Part shown: piece by piece, positions 1 to 8,247 of the stretch | Position numbering within the stretch: the first letter of the stretch is position 1 | How the letters are laid out: each line of letters starts with the position of its first letter | From: Prosthecomicrobium sp. N25 | Lineage (GTDB): Bacteria; Pseudomonadota; Alphaproteobacteria; Rhizobiales; Ancalomicrobiaceae | NCBI RefSeq assembly: GCF_037203705.1 | Contig: NZ_JBBCAT010000002.1 | Coordinates: forward strand, 855,790-919,789 | Reading direction: 5' to 3' | Length of the DNA stretch: 64,000 bases | Program-made: the position numbers and the translations under genes | Notes under the pieces: model-generated | Seen by the model: the letters and a program-made list of their open reading frames with translations, nothing else | The model's database searches: none | What the model was told of the DNA's origin: nothing

Positions 1-1292
1 TCCTTCTCACCTATGGTGGGATCTATGACGACCCGAACGCGGCCCGGTCGGTCGCGCGCGCGGTCGGCCGGCTCGTGGCGGCGTCCGACGATCCGTCGCA
101 GTCCTACCGGATCACCATCCTGAATTCGCCGGTGGTCAACGCCTTCGCGCTGCCGAGCGGCAATCTCTACGTGACCCGGGGCCTCCTCGCGCTCGCCAAC
201 GACACGTCGGAAGTGGCGGCCGTGGTTGCGCACGAGATGGCGCATGTGACGGCGCGCCACGCGGTCGCCCGCATCCGGCGGGCCGAGGCGGCGCAGGACA
301 TGAGCCGGGCGGTCGGTCCGATGCTGCAGGACGCCGAGACTCAGCGCATGGCGATGGTGTCGACCCAGCACTCGCTGGCGCGCTTCAGCCAGGTGCAGGA
401 GCTCGAGGCGGACGCGATCGGGGTCCGGACCCTCGCCAAGGCCGGCTTCGATCCCTTCGCGGCGTCCCGCTTCCTCGCCTCGATGGCCCGCTACGCCGAA
501 TACAGGTCGCTGCGGCCGAGCGCGAACAACAGCCAGGCGAAGCCCGACTTCCTGAGTTCGCATCCGTCGACGCCGGAGCGCATCGCCTTCGCGGTGAGGG
601 CGGCGCGCGAGATCGGGGCGCCGGGCATCGGCGAGCAGGAGCGCGAGCAGTTCCTGCAGGGGCTCGACGGCATGGTGTTCGGCGACGACCCGTCCGAGGG
701 CTTCGTGCGCGGCCGGTCGTTCCTGCACAAGGCGCTCGGCATCCAGTTCGCGGTTCCGACCGGCTTCGTCCTGGAGAACACCTCCAAGGCCGTGCTCGCC
801 ACCAATGCGTCCGGGACGGCGCTGCGCTTCGACGGAATCGCGGTGCCGCTGTCGACGGATCTCGGGGACTACGTCAAGTCGGGCTGGATCAACGGGCTCC
901 TGCCCGAGTCCGTGCAGGGGGCGCAGGTCGGGCCCTATCCGGCCGCGACCGCGATGGCGACCGCGGACGGCTGGACGTTCCGGATCGCGGTCCTGCGCAA
1001 GGACAAGACGACCTACCGCTTCATCCTGGCGACCCAGGAACCCTCGGCGGAGACGGACCGCATCTTCAAGGAGACGGTCGACAGCTTCCGCGAACTCAGC
1101 CCGGCGGAATCGGCGCGCCTGCGGCCGCTGCGCCTGAAGCTGCAGAAGGCGCGGCCCGGGGACACCCCCGAGCGGCTCGCCGAGTCCATGTCGGGCGTGG
1201 AGCGGAAGCTCGATCTCTTCCGGGTGCTCAACGGCCTGGAGGCCGGGGACGGGGTCGAGCCGGGGCGGTTGGTGAAGCTGGTCGCGGACTGA
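1..1292 (+). CDS. M48 family metalloprotease, 5' end outside the window
   Basis: The reading frame is already open at base 3 and continues from outside the window, so the first GTG at 75 is internal and the gene is cut by the window edge. The part seen starts with the GGIYDDP region typical of this family and then carries the zinc site HEMAH at bases 231-245 followed by the downstream ELEAD glutamate region near base 400. These mark an M48 (HtpX/Oma1/BepA-like) zinc endopeptidase, a family that acts in the envelope on misfolded or outer-membrane proteins. The region after the protease domain (from about base 680) has no motif I recognise. It converges on rpoH2, so a link to envelope stress is plausible but inferred. 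Confidence 0.9.
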   Translation, partial: LLTYGGIYDDPNAARSVARAVGRLVAASDDPSQSYRITILNSPVVNAFALPSGNLYVTRGLLALANDTSEVAAVVAHEMAHVTARHAVARIRRAEAAQDMSRAVGPMLQDAETQRMAMVSTQHSLARFSQVQELEADAIGVRTLAKAGFDPFAASRFLASMARYAEYRSLRPSANNSQAKPDFLSSHPSTPERIAFAVRAAREIGAPGIGEQEREQFLQGLDGMVFGDDPSEGFVRGRSFLHKALGIQFAVPTGFVLENTSKAVLATNASGTALRFDGIAVPLSTDLGDYVKSGWINGLLPESVQGAQVGPYPAATAMATADGWTFRIAVLRKDKTTYRFILATQEPSAETDRIFKETVDSFRELSPAESARLRPLRLKLQKARPGDTPERLAESMSGVERKLDLFRVLNGLEAGDGVEPGRLVKLVAD

Positions 1293-1346
1293 GGGCCGGC
1301 CACGGCGCGACCGGGGGCGTCCGGACCGAGCGGTCCCGGCACGTCG

Positions 1347-1366
1347 AGGACGGCGCAGTCCGTCCT
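1347..1366. terminator. hairpin between convergent M48 and rpoH2 genes
   Basis: Seven-base arms AGGACGG and CCGTCCT enclose a six-base loop, about 55 bases after the protease stop and 35 bases after the rpoH2 stop on the other strand. There is only a short T-run, so the terminator call is tentative; it could serve both genes. Confidence 0.4.
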
Positions 1367-1400
1367 TGGCAGAGCTCAGGCAGGGCCGGGACCGGCGCCG

Positions 1401-2279
<879 letters not shown>

Positions 2280-2397
2280 CCGGTCCGTTCCCGCATGTCG
2301 ATAACCTTACGAAGCTCGGCGGGTTTCGGATCAAGTCGCCTTTACGCGTTTTCCCTTAGGTCGATATCGTGTCGCGCGGTTGCCCTTGCAAGAGGTC

Positions 2398-2429
2398 AAA
2401 AAAAGAGAGCCCGGTAATGTTCCGGGCTC
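2398..2429 (-). terminator. intrinsic terminator of carD
   Basis: Perfect eight-base arms GAGCCCGG and CCGGGCTC around a seven-base loop; read on the minus strand the stem is followed by TC and seven T residues. It sits about 35 bases after the carD stop, a textbook rho-independent terminator. Confidence 0.88.
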
Positions 2430-2462
2430 CCGATCGGATGCAGTGACGCAGCCGGGTCGGCC

Positions 2463-3068
2463 TCAGGCCGCCTCCTCCTGCTCGTCCTCGGCGAACTCGA
2501 CCTCCGTCTCCGACTCCGCTCCCTCGTCGGCCTTGGCGGCCCGGCGCGGGTTCTTCAGGAGATTGGCCTCGATCTGGCGCACCGCCTCAGTCTCGGAGAT
2601 GCGGCTGACGGCCGCGACTTCGCGCGCCATGCGGTCGAGGGCGGCCTCGTAGAGCTGGCGCTCGGAGTAGGACTGCTCCGGCTGATTGTCGGCGCGGTAG
2701 AGGTCGCGCACCACCTCGGCGATGGCGATCAGGTCGCCCGAGTTGATCTTGGCTTCGTATTCCTGGGCACGGCGGGACCACATGGTGCGCTTCACGCGGG
2801 CGCGGCCCTTGACGGTGTCGAGTGCCTTCTTGACCACGTCGGGCTCGGAGAGCTTGCGCATGCCCACCGCGGCGATCTTCGGAACCGGGACGCGCAGCGT
2901 CATCTTGTCCTTCTCGAAGGAGATGACGAACAGTTCGAGCTTGTAGCCCGCGATCTCCTGCTCCTCGATGGCGGTGATCTGTCCGACACCGTGAGCGGGG
3001 TAGACGATGTGCTCTCCGGCCTTGAAGCCCTGGCGGGTCTGCGACGTCTTCTTGGTGTTGGTGGCCAT
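2463..3068 (-). CDS. CarD family transcriptional regulator
   Basis: About 201 residues. The N-terminal CarD/TRCF RNA-polymerase-interaction domain (GEHIVYPAHGVGQI, about residues 15-70) is followed by the helical C-terminal DNA-binding domain (to about 160) and an acidic Glu/Ala-rich tail. CarD/CdnL proteins bind the RNA polymerase beta subunit and stabilise open complexes, especially at rRNA and growth-related promoters. I use the ATG giving MATNTKK at 3068 rather than the ATG seven codons upstream, because a CAGGAG motif lies about ten bases before it. Neighbouring fdxA upstream and rpoH2 downstream on the same strand is a gene order common in Hyphomicrobiales. Confidence 0.92.
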   Translation of the reverse strand: MATNTKKTSQTRQGFKAGEHIVYPAHGVGQITAIEEQEIAGYKLELFVISFEKDKMTLRVPVPKIAAVGMRKLSEPDVVKKALDTVKGRARVKRTMWSRRAQEYEAKINSGDLIAIAEVVRDLYRADNQPEQSYSERQLYEAALDRMAREVAAVSRISETEAVRQIEANLLKNPRRAAKADEGAESETEVEFAEDEQEEAA

Positions 3069-3355
3069 ACGCCCATCACTCCTGCCCATGACGGACCGCC
3101 GGTGCCCCCGGCGATCCTCGTGAATGCGCGCCCGCGCCGGAGCGCGAGCCGTTGTCGAGACACGGAAAACGGGGCCGGCGAAAACGCCGCGTCCCCCCGT
3201 TCCAATCGCTCTCGGGTCTCAGCCTGTCTTTCTGGAACCCCACCGCCCTTGACCGTCACGCATGCCGACACCACGCCGAGCCATCCGAACGCTCAAGCCG
3301 ATCATGCGAAAACCCCCTGAGGGAGGAGCCGGTGGGAAAAACGACTGTAGTGATA

Positions 3356-3383
3356 CCAATACCACAAAACGGGCACGAATCAA
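3356..3383 (-). promoter_or_regulatory. possible sigma-70 promoter for carD
   Basis: On the minus strand TTGATT (3383-3378) and TATTGG (3361-3356) are separated by 16 bases in the AT-richest part of this intergenic region. Both elements are imperfect, and it would leave a leader of about 280 bases, so this is a weak call. Confidence 0.3.
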
Positions 3384-3498
3384 AGCGATACGGCAGGTTC
3401 GATGACCCTTCCACGACGGCGCTCGGCCCGCTTGAGCGGCCACGGAAGCGCCCGGTTTCCGCCGTGGATCCGACTCGCAGCGGCCAGCGCGGACGTGG

Positions 3499-3520
3499 AT
3501 CTTGTCCGAATGGACAAGAT
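3499..3520. repeat. perfect inverted repeat upstream of carD
   Basis: Arms ATCTTGTCC and GGACAAGAT are exact reverse complements separated by GAAT. It lies about 430 bases upstream of the carD start and 140 bases after fdxA. It could be an operator for a dimeric regulator or an RNA hairpin; there is no T-run on either side. Confidence 0.6.
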
Positions 3521-3604
3521 GCGAAAGGCTTTTCGATCCTTTTCGCGGCGAACCACTCCCGTCACGCCCGAGTTGCCGAGGGGGGCGGACCGGGGACGAC
3601 CATC

Positions 3605-3626
3605 AGCCATGCAGCTCTGCATGGCT
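3605..3626 (-). terminator. hairpin downstream of fdxA
   Basis: Ten-base arms AGCCATGCAG and CTGCATGGCT flank a two-base centre, about 35 bases after the fdxA stop on the minus strand. As RNA it would form an eight-pair stem with a six-base loop. No U-tract follows, so it may be a 3' stabilising stem or a rho-linked end instead. Confidence 0.45.
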
Positions 3627-3660
3627 CCGGCTCAGACGCTCCAAAGCCGCATGGGAATAG

Positions 3661-3996
3661 TCAGTCACCCTGACCAGGCGCGGGCGAGAAGTGCTCGAGC
3701 TTGTTGGCGACCCCGTCCCACGCCTTGGCATCCTCGGGGGGCTCGCGCTTCGACGTGATGTTCGGCCACTGGGAGGCATATTCCGCGTTCAGCTTCAGCC
3801 AGCTCTCCAGGCCCGATTCGGTGTCCGGCTTGATGGCTTCGGCCGGGCACTCGGGTTCGCACACGCCGCAATCGATGCACTCGTCAGGATGAATGACCAG
3901 CATGTTCTCGCCCTCGTAGAAGCAGTCCACGGGGCAGACCTCGACGCAGTCGGTGTACTTGCACTTGATGCAGTTGTCGGTGACCACGTAGGTCAT
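3661..3996 (-). CDS. fdxA: seven-iron ferredoxin FdxA ([3Fe-4S][4Fe-4S])
   Basis: A 111-residue ferredoxin. Cysteines in [16 protein letters not shown] and [12 protein letters not shown] provide ligands for one 3Fe-4S and one 4Fe-4S cluster, as in Azotobacter FdI-type proteins; the long C-terminal tail (about residues 60-111) is normal for the family. It is a soluble low-potential electron carrier whose partner here is not evident. The second ATG (giving MTYVV) is chosen because GGGAG lies eight bases before it, while the first ATG abuts that motif. Usually fdxA follows the helicase and S4 genes in this order; here a two-component system separates them. Confidence 0.95.
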   Translation of the reverse strand: MTYVVTDNCIKCKYTDCVEVCPVDCFYEGENMLVIHPDECIDCGVCEPECPAEAIKPDTESGLESWLKLNAEYASQWPNITSKREPPEDAKAWDGVANKLEHFSPAPGQGD

Positions 3997-4124
3997 TCGC
4001 ATCTCCCAGGCGGGTCGCGGCTCGACGCCGGGCGAAGGGCGAGGGCAGCGTGCGGCCCCGGGTTACCCAATGTCGGAGGCGAGCGCAAGTGCGCTGCGGC
4101 ACGGGCGGGGATGCGCCAGGGGCG

Positions 4125-5576
4125 TCACTCGAGCACGACGCCGGGCCGGGCCGGCGCGAAGGGCTCGGCGGCTTGCGGCCCGGCCGGCCAGGTCGGGCGG
4201 CCCTGCGGCGCGGGCTCCGGGTCGAGGCGGCCCTCCACCGAGAAGCCGATCCGGCATTCCTCACCCGGCCCGTCCGGTATCGAAAGCGCTCCGCCGTAGG
4301 AGGCGAGCACCTCGCGCACGATGGAGAGCCCGAGGCCGGAGCCCTCGACGGCGGCCGATCCGCGCACGCCGCGCTCGACCACGTCGGCGCCGAGGTCCGC
4401 CGGCAGGCCGGGGCCGTCGTCCTCCACCGAGAAGACGGCCCGGCCGCCCTCCAGCCAGGCCAGCACCGCGACGCGCGTCCTCGCCCACTTGCGGGCGTTG
4501 TCGAGAAGGTTGCCGACCACCTCGCCGAAGTCGTCGGCCTCCATGCGGACGCGCAGGCCCCGGGGGATGTCCACCCGCCAGTCGAGCTCGGCGCCGCGCG
4601 GCATGCGCTTCTCCAGGGCGACGATGCGCAGCACGGTCGTCAGGGCGTCGGTCGCCTGCACGGCGCCGACGGTCTGGCCGTGGGTGCGGGCGCGCGACAG
4701 CTCCCGCTCCACATGGGCGTTCATGGCACGCACCTGCTCGCGCAGCGTCTCGGCCACGTCCTCGTTGCCGCCGCGCTCCAGGCGGCGGGCCTCGCCCTGG
4801 ATGATGGTCAGCGGCGTCTTGAGCCCGTGCGCCAGGGTGCCGGCGCGCTCGCGGGCGCGGCGGATCAGGTCGTCCTGGCGGTCGAGCAGCTGGTTCAGGT
4901 CCTCGACGAGAGGCTCGACCTCCTCCGGGAAGGCCCCCGTCATGCGGCTGCTGGCGCCTCGCCGCATGCGGTCGAGCTCGCGCCGGAGCGCGGCGAGTGG
5001 CGAGAGGCCGAGCCCGATCTGCACCCAGGTGCCGAGCAGCAGCAGGGCGGCGATGACGCCGAGCGCCAGGGCGACGTCCCGGCCGAACTCGTCGGCGAGG
5101 GCGTCGATCTCGGCGTGGTCGAGGGCGACCGCGATTGTCTGCACCTTCTCGCCCCCGGGCACGGCGATGCGGGCGGGCTTGGCGAGCAGGTAGAGGGTGA
5201 CGCCGTCCGGGCCGGTGTATTCGACGGGCTCGGTGGCCGCCAGCGCCGCCTGGACGTGCTCGCGGGCGATGTCGCTGTCCCACAGCGAACGGGACCGGAC
5301 GACGGGGCCGCCGGCATCGAGGATCGCATAGTAGGCGCCGCTCAGGGGATGGCGGTAGCGCGGGTCGGCCGGCTCGTAGGCGAGGCGCGGCTTGTCGCCG
5401 TCGAGGGTCAGCGCCGCGGCGAGCTCCGTCCAGCGGTTCTCCAGCTCGAGGGCGAGGCGGTGCTCCATGTGCCGCTCGAAGACGAGCACCAGCACGCCGT
5501 AGGCGGCCGAGAGGGTGACCGCCACCGTGGCGGCGGCCAGGACCATCAGTCGAAGCCGGATCGAACGGGACTTCAT
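4125..5576 (-). CDS. sensor histidine kinase, PhoQ/FeuQ-like
   Basis: A 483-residue membrane kinase. Transmembrane segments at about 10-33 and 168-190 bracket a periplasmic sensor domain of about 135 residues; a HAMP-like linker follows. The phosphoacceptor motif AHGLKTPL places the histidine at 250; the N box (NLLDNARKWA) is at about 356-365 and the ATP-binding glycine boxes DDGPGLP and GSGLGLSI at about 386-418. A Pro-rich tail of about 40 residues ends the protein. It overlaps the upstream response-regulator gene by four bases (ATGA), so the two are translationally coupled. Similarity in layout to rhizobial FeuQ suggests an envelope-related signal, but the ligand cannot be read from sequence. 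Confidence 0.93.
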   Translation of the reverse strand: MKSRSIRLRLMVLAAATVAVTLSAAYGVLVLVFERHMEHRLALELENRWTELAAALTLDGDKPRLAYEPADPRYRHPLSGAYYAILDAGGPVVRSRSLWDSDIAREHVQAALAATEPVEYTGPDGVTLYLLAKPARIAVPGGEKVQTIAVALDHAEIDALADEFGRDVALALGVIAALLLLGTWVQIGLGLSPLAALRRELDRMRRGASSRMTGAFPEEVEPLVEDLNQLLDRQDDLIRRARERAGTLAHGLKTPLTIIQGEARRLERGGNEDVAETLREQVRAMNAHVERELSRARTHGQTVGAVQATDALTTVLRIVALEKRMPRGAELDWRVDIPRGLRVRMEADDFGEVVGNLLDNARKWARTRVAVLAWLEGGRAVFSVEDDGPGLPADLGADVVERGVRGSAAVEGSGLGLSIVREVLASYGGALSIPDGPGEECRIGFSVEGRLDPEPAPQGRPTWPAGPQAAEPFAPARPGVVLE

Positions 5577-6250
5577 GAGGACCGCTCCGCCTCGCGCGCG
5601 GCCACCATGTAACCATGGCCGCGTCTTGTGTCGATGACGTGCTGGCCGACCTTGCGGCGCAGCCGGGCGACCAGGACCTCGAGGGCGTTGGAATCCGGCT
5701 CCCGGTCGCCGCCATAGACGTGCTCGGCGAGCTCGCCCTGGGAGACGATGCGGCCCGCATGATGGGCCAGGTAGCGGAGCAGCCGGTATTCCAGAGCCGA
5801 GAGCGGGATGACCCGGCCGTCGACCGACACCGTCTTGCGGCGGGTGTCGATGGCGAGGTTGGCGGCTTCCAGGCGGGGCGAGGCGTGGCCGGCGCTGCGC
5901 CGGAGCACGGCGCCGAGGCGGGCGAGCAGCTCCTCCATGTGGAAGGGCTTCACCAGGTAGTCGTCCGCGCCGGCGTCGATGCCCTCGACGCGCTCCATCC
6001 AGGCGCCGCGGGCGGTCAGGACGATGATCGGCGTCGTGACCCGGGCGGCGCGCAGGCGGCGGATCACGGTCAGGCCGTCGAGCTTCGGCAGGCCGAGATC
6101 GATCACCATGGCGTCGTAGTCCTCGGTCTCGCCGCGGAACCAGGCGTCCTCGCCGTCGCCGGACACCTCGACGACGTAGCCGGCCTCGCCGAGCCCCTCG
6201 GCGACGTCGGCCGCGATCTTGCGTTCGTCCTCGACCAGAAGAATGCGCAT
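5573..6250 (-). CDS. OmpR-family response regulator, PhoP/FeuP-like
   Basis: 225 residues. Receiver domain with the acidic pair E7-D8, phosphoacceptor D51, T79 and K101, followed by a winged-helix DNA-binding domain (about 125-220; SALEYRLLRYLAHH and DSNALEVLVARLRRK). It is the partner of the overlapping kinase gene. The closest remembered relatives are PhoP and FeuP; FeuP in rhizobia controls cyclic-glucan export. A direct repeat of GCTTAC with 11-base period in the promoter region of this operon (6932-6948) has the geometry bound by this family, which suggests autoregulation. Confidence 0.93.
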   Translation of the reverse strand: MRILLVEDERKIAADVAEGLGEAGYVVEVSGDGEDAWFRGETEDYDAMVIDLGLPKLDGLTVIRRLRAARVTTPIIVLTARGAWMERVEGIDAGADDYLVKPFHMEELLARLGAVLRRSAGHASPRLEAANLAIDTRRKTVSVDGRVIPLSALEYRLLRYLAHHAGRIVSQGELAEHVYGGDREPDSNALEVLVARLRRKVGQHVIDTRRGHGYMVAAREAERSS

Positions 6251-6909
6251 CAGTGCCGCCTGACCTCGATCACCCGGTTTCGCCTGGCGTCCACCCGGAC
6301 GTCACGGTACTGCCCGTCGGCCTGCAGCACGAGGACCCAGTAGGTCCAGGCGCCGATCCCGTCCGGCACGATGCGGACGTCGACCACCCGGCCGGGGGCG
6401 GCGCGGGCGACCACCGGCATGACGCTCGCGAAAGGGACGGCCCGTCCGGTCGCCACCAGCTCGCGGGCGAGTTCCTGCTCGGCGCGCTGGGCGGAGCGCC
6501 GGGAGCGGTCGTCGTCGAGGCCGATGTAGGTGCCGCCGGAGCCGGATGACGGCAGACCGTGGCCGTAGGTCGTGGTCCCGCCGGGGCCGGTCCAGCCGCC
6601 GCTCCCCGACGAGCCCGAGCCGCTGCCGCTCCCGGAACTGCCCGACCCGGAGCTGCCCGACCCGCCGCTGCCTCCCGAGCCGCTGTTGCTGCCGGAGCCG
6701 TTGGAGCCGCTGCCGCCGCTCGAGCCGCTGTTGCTGCCGGAACTGCCCGAACCGCTGTTGCCGCCGGACCCCCCGGAGCTCCCCGATCCGCCCCCGGAAT
6801 CGTCCGAGCCGTCCTTCGCGCGCGCCGACTCGGGCCAGGCGCCGGCGAGCGCCGGGACCAGGGCGGAGAGGACGAGGAGGGTGCGGGTGAGCCCGCGCGG
6901 GCGTGCCAT
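6250..6909 (-). CDS. secreted Gly/Ser-rich protein with PepSY-like C-terminal domain
   Basis: 219 residues: a signal peptide (about 1-31, ending near ESARA), a Gly/Ser/Asn low-complexity stretch (about 36-125), and a compact C-terminal domain (about 135-219) with the pattern of a PepSY domain (VVDVRIVPDGIGAWTYWVLVLQADG, then VRVDARRNRVIEV). It is the first gene of the operon with the response regulator and kinase, overlapping the next start by one base. PepSY proteins are frequent neighbours of PhoP/FeuP-type systems and may act as periplasmic modulators of the sensor; that role is inference. The low-complexity part is unusual for a PepSY protein and resembles the divergent neighbour. Confidence 0.75.
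   Translation of the reverse strand: MARPRGLTRTLLVLSALVPALAGAWPESARAKDGSDDSGGGSGSSGGSGGNSGSGSSGSNSGSSGGSGSNGSGSNSGSGGSGGSGSSGSGSSGSGSGSGSSGSGGWTGPGGTTTYGHGLPSSGSGGTYIGLDDDRSRRSAQRAEQELARELVATGRAVPFASVMPVVARAAPGRVVDVRIVPDGIGAWTYWVLVLQADGQYRDVRVDARRNRVIEVRRH
6590..6805. repeat. Gly/Ser/Asn codon repeats inside the PepSY-like gene
   Basis: Degenerate tandem copies of 6-9 base units reading, on the minus strand, as alternating Ser and Gly-Gly/Gly-Asn codons. They are prone to slippage and to copy-number differences between strains. Confidence 0.7.
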
Positions 6910-6931
6910 CCGGCGAGGGTAGGATCGGTCC

Positions 6932-6948
6932 GCTTACATCAGGCTTAC
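6932..6948. promoter_or_regulatory. direct repeat GCTTAC-N5-GCTTAC, candidate response-regulator site
   Basis: Two identical six-base half sites start exactly 11 bases apart, one helical turn, the spacing of PhoP-type boxes bound by OmpR-family dimers. It lies 23-39 bases upstream of the first gene of the two-component operon and about 80 bases upstream of the divergent secreted protein, so it could control both. Binding is inferred. Confidence 0.55.
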
Positions 6949-7027
6949 GCCCCGTCTCAGGTGCATGCAAAGCGCGGTCCGGCAGTGTCTCGGGCATCGG
7001 CCCCCAGGGGCTTCGGGAGACAGCACG

Positions 7028-7729
7028 ATGAGCAGACATCTTCTCGCCCTGGCGGTCCTGACCGCCGCCGGCTTCGCCGGGACGCCCGCCTCGGCGTTCC
7101 AGTCCGGCCCCATGCCCGGCTTCCGCGACCCGATCGCGGTCGGAGGCGACGCGCAGGGGGACGCCGTCGTCGTCCTGGTTCACGACGGCGGCGGGTCTGG
7201 CGGGGGGTCCGGTGGGTCCGGCGGGGGATCCGGGTCCGGCGGCGGCTCGGGGTCGAGCGGCGGCTCGGGGTCCGGAAACTCCGGCTCCGGAAACTCCGGC
7301 TCGGGGAACTCGGGCTCGGGGAATTCGGGCAGCTCGGGCAATTCGGGCTCTGGAAGCTCCGGTTCGGGCAGCTCGGGCTCTGGCAGCTCCGGATCGTCGG
7401 GCAGTTCGGGCGGCGGGTCGGGAAGCGGGTCGAGCAGCCGGTCCGGACGCAACGGCGCCGACGACGGCCCGGACCACGACCTGTTCGACGACCACGGCGG
7501 CGGCCGAACGGCCGGCAGGGCGGCCACGACCACCTCGCGATCCGGCACGGCCCGGTCCGGCGCCGCCAAATCCACCGGCACCGCGAAGACCGCGACCCCG
7601 CCCACGGTGCGGCGGAACGGGGGGCTCGACGACGGGCCGAACCACGACGCCACCGACGACCGGGGCGGCACGCAGCGGCGTGGCGGCTCGGGCCGGGGCG
7701 GAGCGGACGACGGTCCCAACCATCTCTGA
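7028..7729 (+). CDS. secreted Gly/Ser-rich protein with DDGPNH repeats
   Basis: 233 residues, function unknown. A signal peptide (about 1-24, ending at ASA) leads to a short ordered segment, then about 75 residues of Gly/Ser/Asn repeats, then a C-terminal part with the motif DDGPNHD three times (ADDGPDHDL, LDDGPNHDA, ADDGPNHL) separated by basic linkers; the last copy ends the protein. Acidic Asp/His repeats could bind divalent cations, which would suit a PhoP-like system next door, but this is speculation. The ATG at 7028 is used because it starts the signal peptide and has GGGAG about ten bases before it. Transcribed divergently from the two-component operon. Confidence 0.75.
   Translation: MSRHLLALAVLTAAGFAGTPASAFQSGPMPGFRDPIAVGGDAQGDAVVVLVHDGGGSGGGSGGSGGGSGSGGGSGSSGGSGSGNSGSGNSGSGNSGSGNSGSSGNSGSGSSGSGSSGSGSSGSSGSSGGGSGSGSSSRSGRNGADDGPDHDLFDDHGGGRTAGRAATTTSRSGTARSGAAKSTGTAKTATPPTVRRNGGLDDGPNHDATDDRGGTQRRGGSGRGGADDGPNHL
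7190..7440. repeat. tandem Gly/Ser codon repeats
   Basis: Degenerate 9- and 18-base units (for example GGAAACTCCGGCTCC-like copies) encoding SGNSGS and SGSSGS. They lie within the DDGPNH-repeat gene and are a likely site of expansion and contraction. Confidence 0.75.
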
Positions 7730-7789
7730 GGCAGGGCTCGGGGTGAGAGAGGCTCCGGCCGGGTGCCCCCACCCGGGCGTGGGGAGGGA

Positions 7790-7825
7790 CGGGGACGTGC
7801 CGGGCGCACGTCCCCGCCTTTCCGT
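7790..7825. terminator. strong terminator between convergent genes
   Basis: Perfect 11-base arms (CGGGGACGTGC and its complement) with a five-base loop at 7801-7805, followed on the plus strand by GCCTTTCC. It serves the plus-strand secreted-protein gene and abuts the end of the minus-strand S4 gene. Confidence 0.75.
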
Positions 7826-8229
7826 CAGTCCTCGTCCGGGCCAGGATCGAGGGCGTCCAGGCGTCGCCGGTCGCGCTTGGTCGGACGGCCCGTGCCGGGG
7901 TCGCGCTCCAGGGCCGTCGGCCCCGATTCGCGCGGCGGAGGCGGCGGGCTGAGGTCCTCGAAGAGGTGGGCGGCTTCGGTCGCCGAGCCGCGGCGCTCGG
8001 CGAAGCCGGCCACCTTCAGCACCAGGACGCGGTGCGCCAGCGTGATGGTGAGCACGTCGCCGAGGCGCACCGGCTCACTCGACTGTTCGACGCGTTCGCG
8101 GTTCTTGCGGACCTGGCCGGCCTCAGCGAGTTTCTGGGCGAGACTGCGGGTCTTCACCACGCGCGCGTGCCAGAGCCACTTGTCGATGCGCTGGCGTTCC
8201 GCGCCAGCGGCCGGGACGCCCGCCGCCAT
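7825..8229 (-). CDS. S4 domain RNA-binding protein (HslR/Hsp15-like)
   Basis: 134 residues. The S4 domain is at about residues 13-60 (RIDKWLWHARVVKTRSLAQKL, then GQVRKN), followed by a short barrel-like segment and a basic tail. Hsp15 in E. coli binds 50S subunits carrying stalled nascent chains. The gene starts 18 bases after the helicase stop on the same strand and probably shares its transcript; both proteins bind RNA, and this pairing is conserved in Hyphomicrobiales. Confidence 0.9.
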   Translation of the reverse strand: MAAGVPAAGAERQRIDKWLWHARVVKTRSLAQKLAEAGQVRKNRERVEQSSEPVRLGDVLTITLAHRVLVLKVAGFAERRGSATEAAHLFEDLSPPPPPRESGPTALERDPGTGRPTKRDRRRLDALDPGPDED

Positions 8230-8247
8230 GCCGCCCGCTCCCTCCGG

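Larger units (their letters stand above)
3069..3660. other. gene-free region between carD and fdxA (592 bp)
   Basis: No open frame here looks coding. It holds the likely carD promoter and long leader, a perfect inverted repeat at 3499-3520 and a hairpin just after fdxA. The 3340-3390 part is locally AT-richer than its surroundings. I see no tRNA or known riboswitch. Confidence 0.6.
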
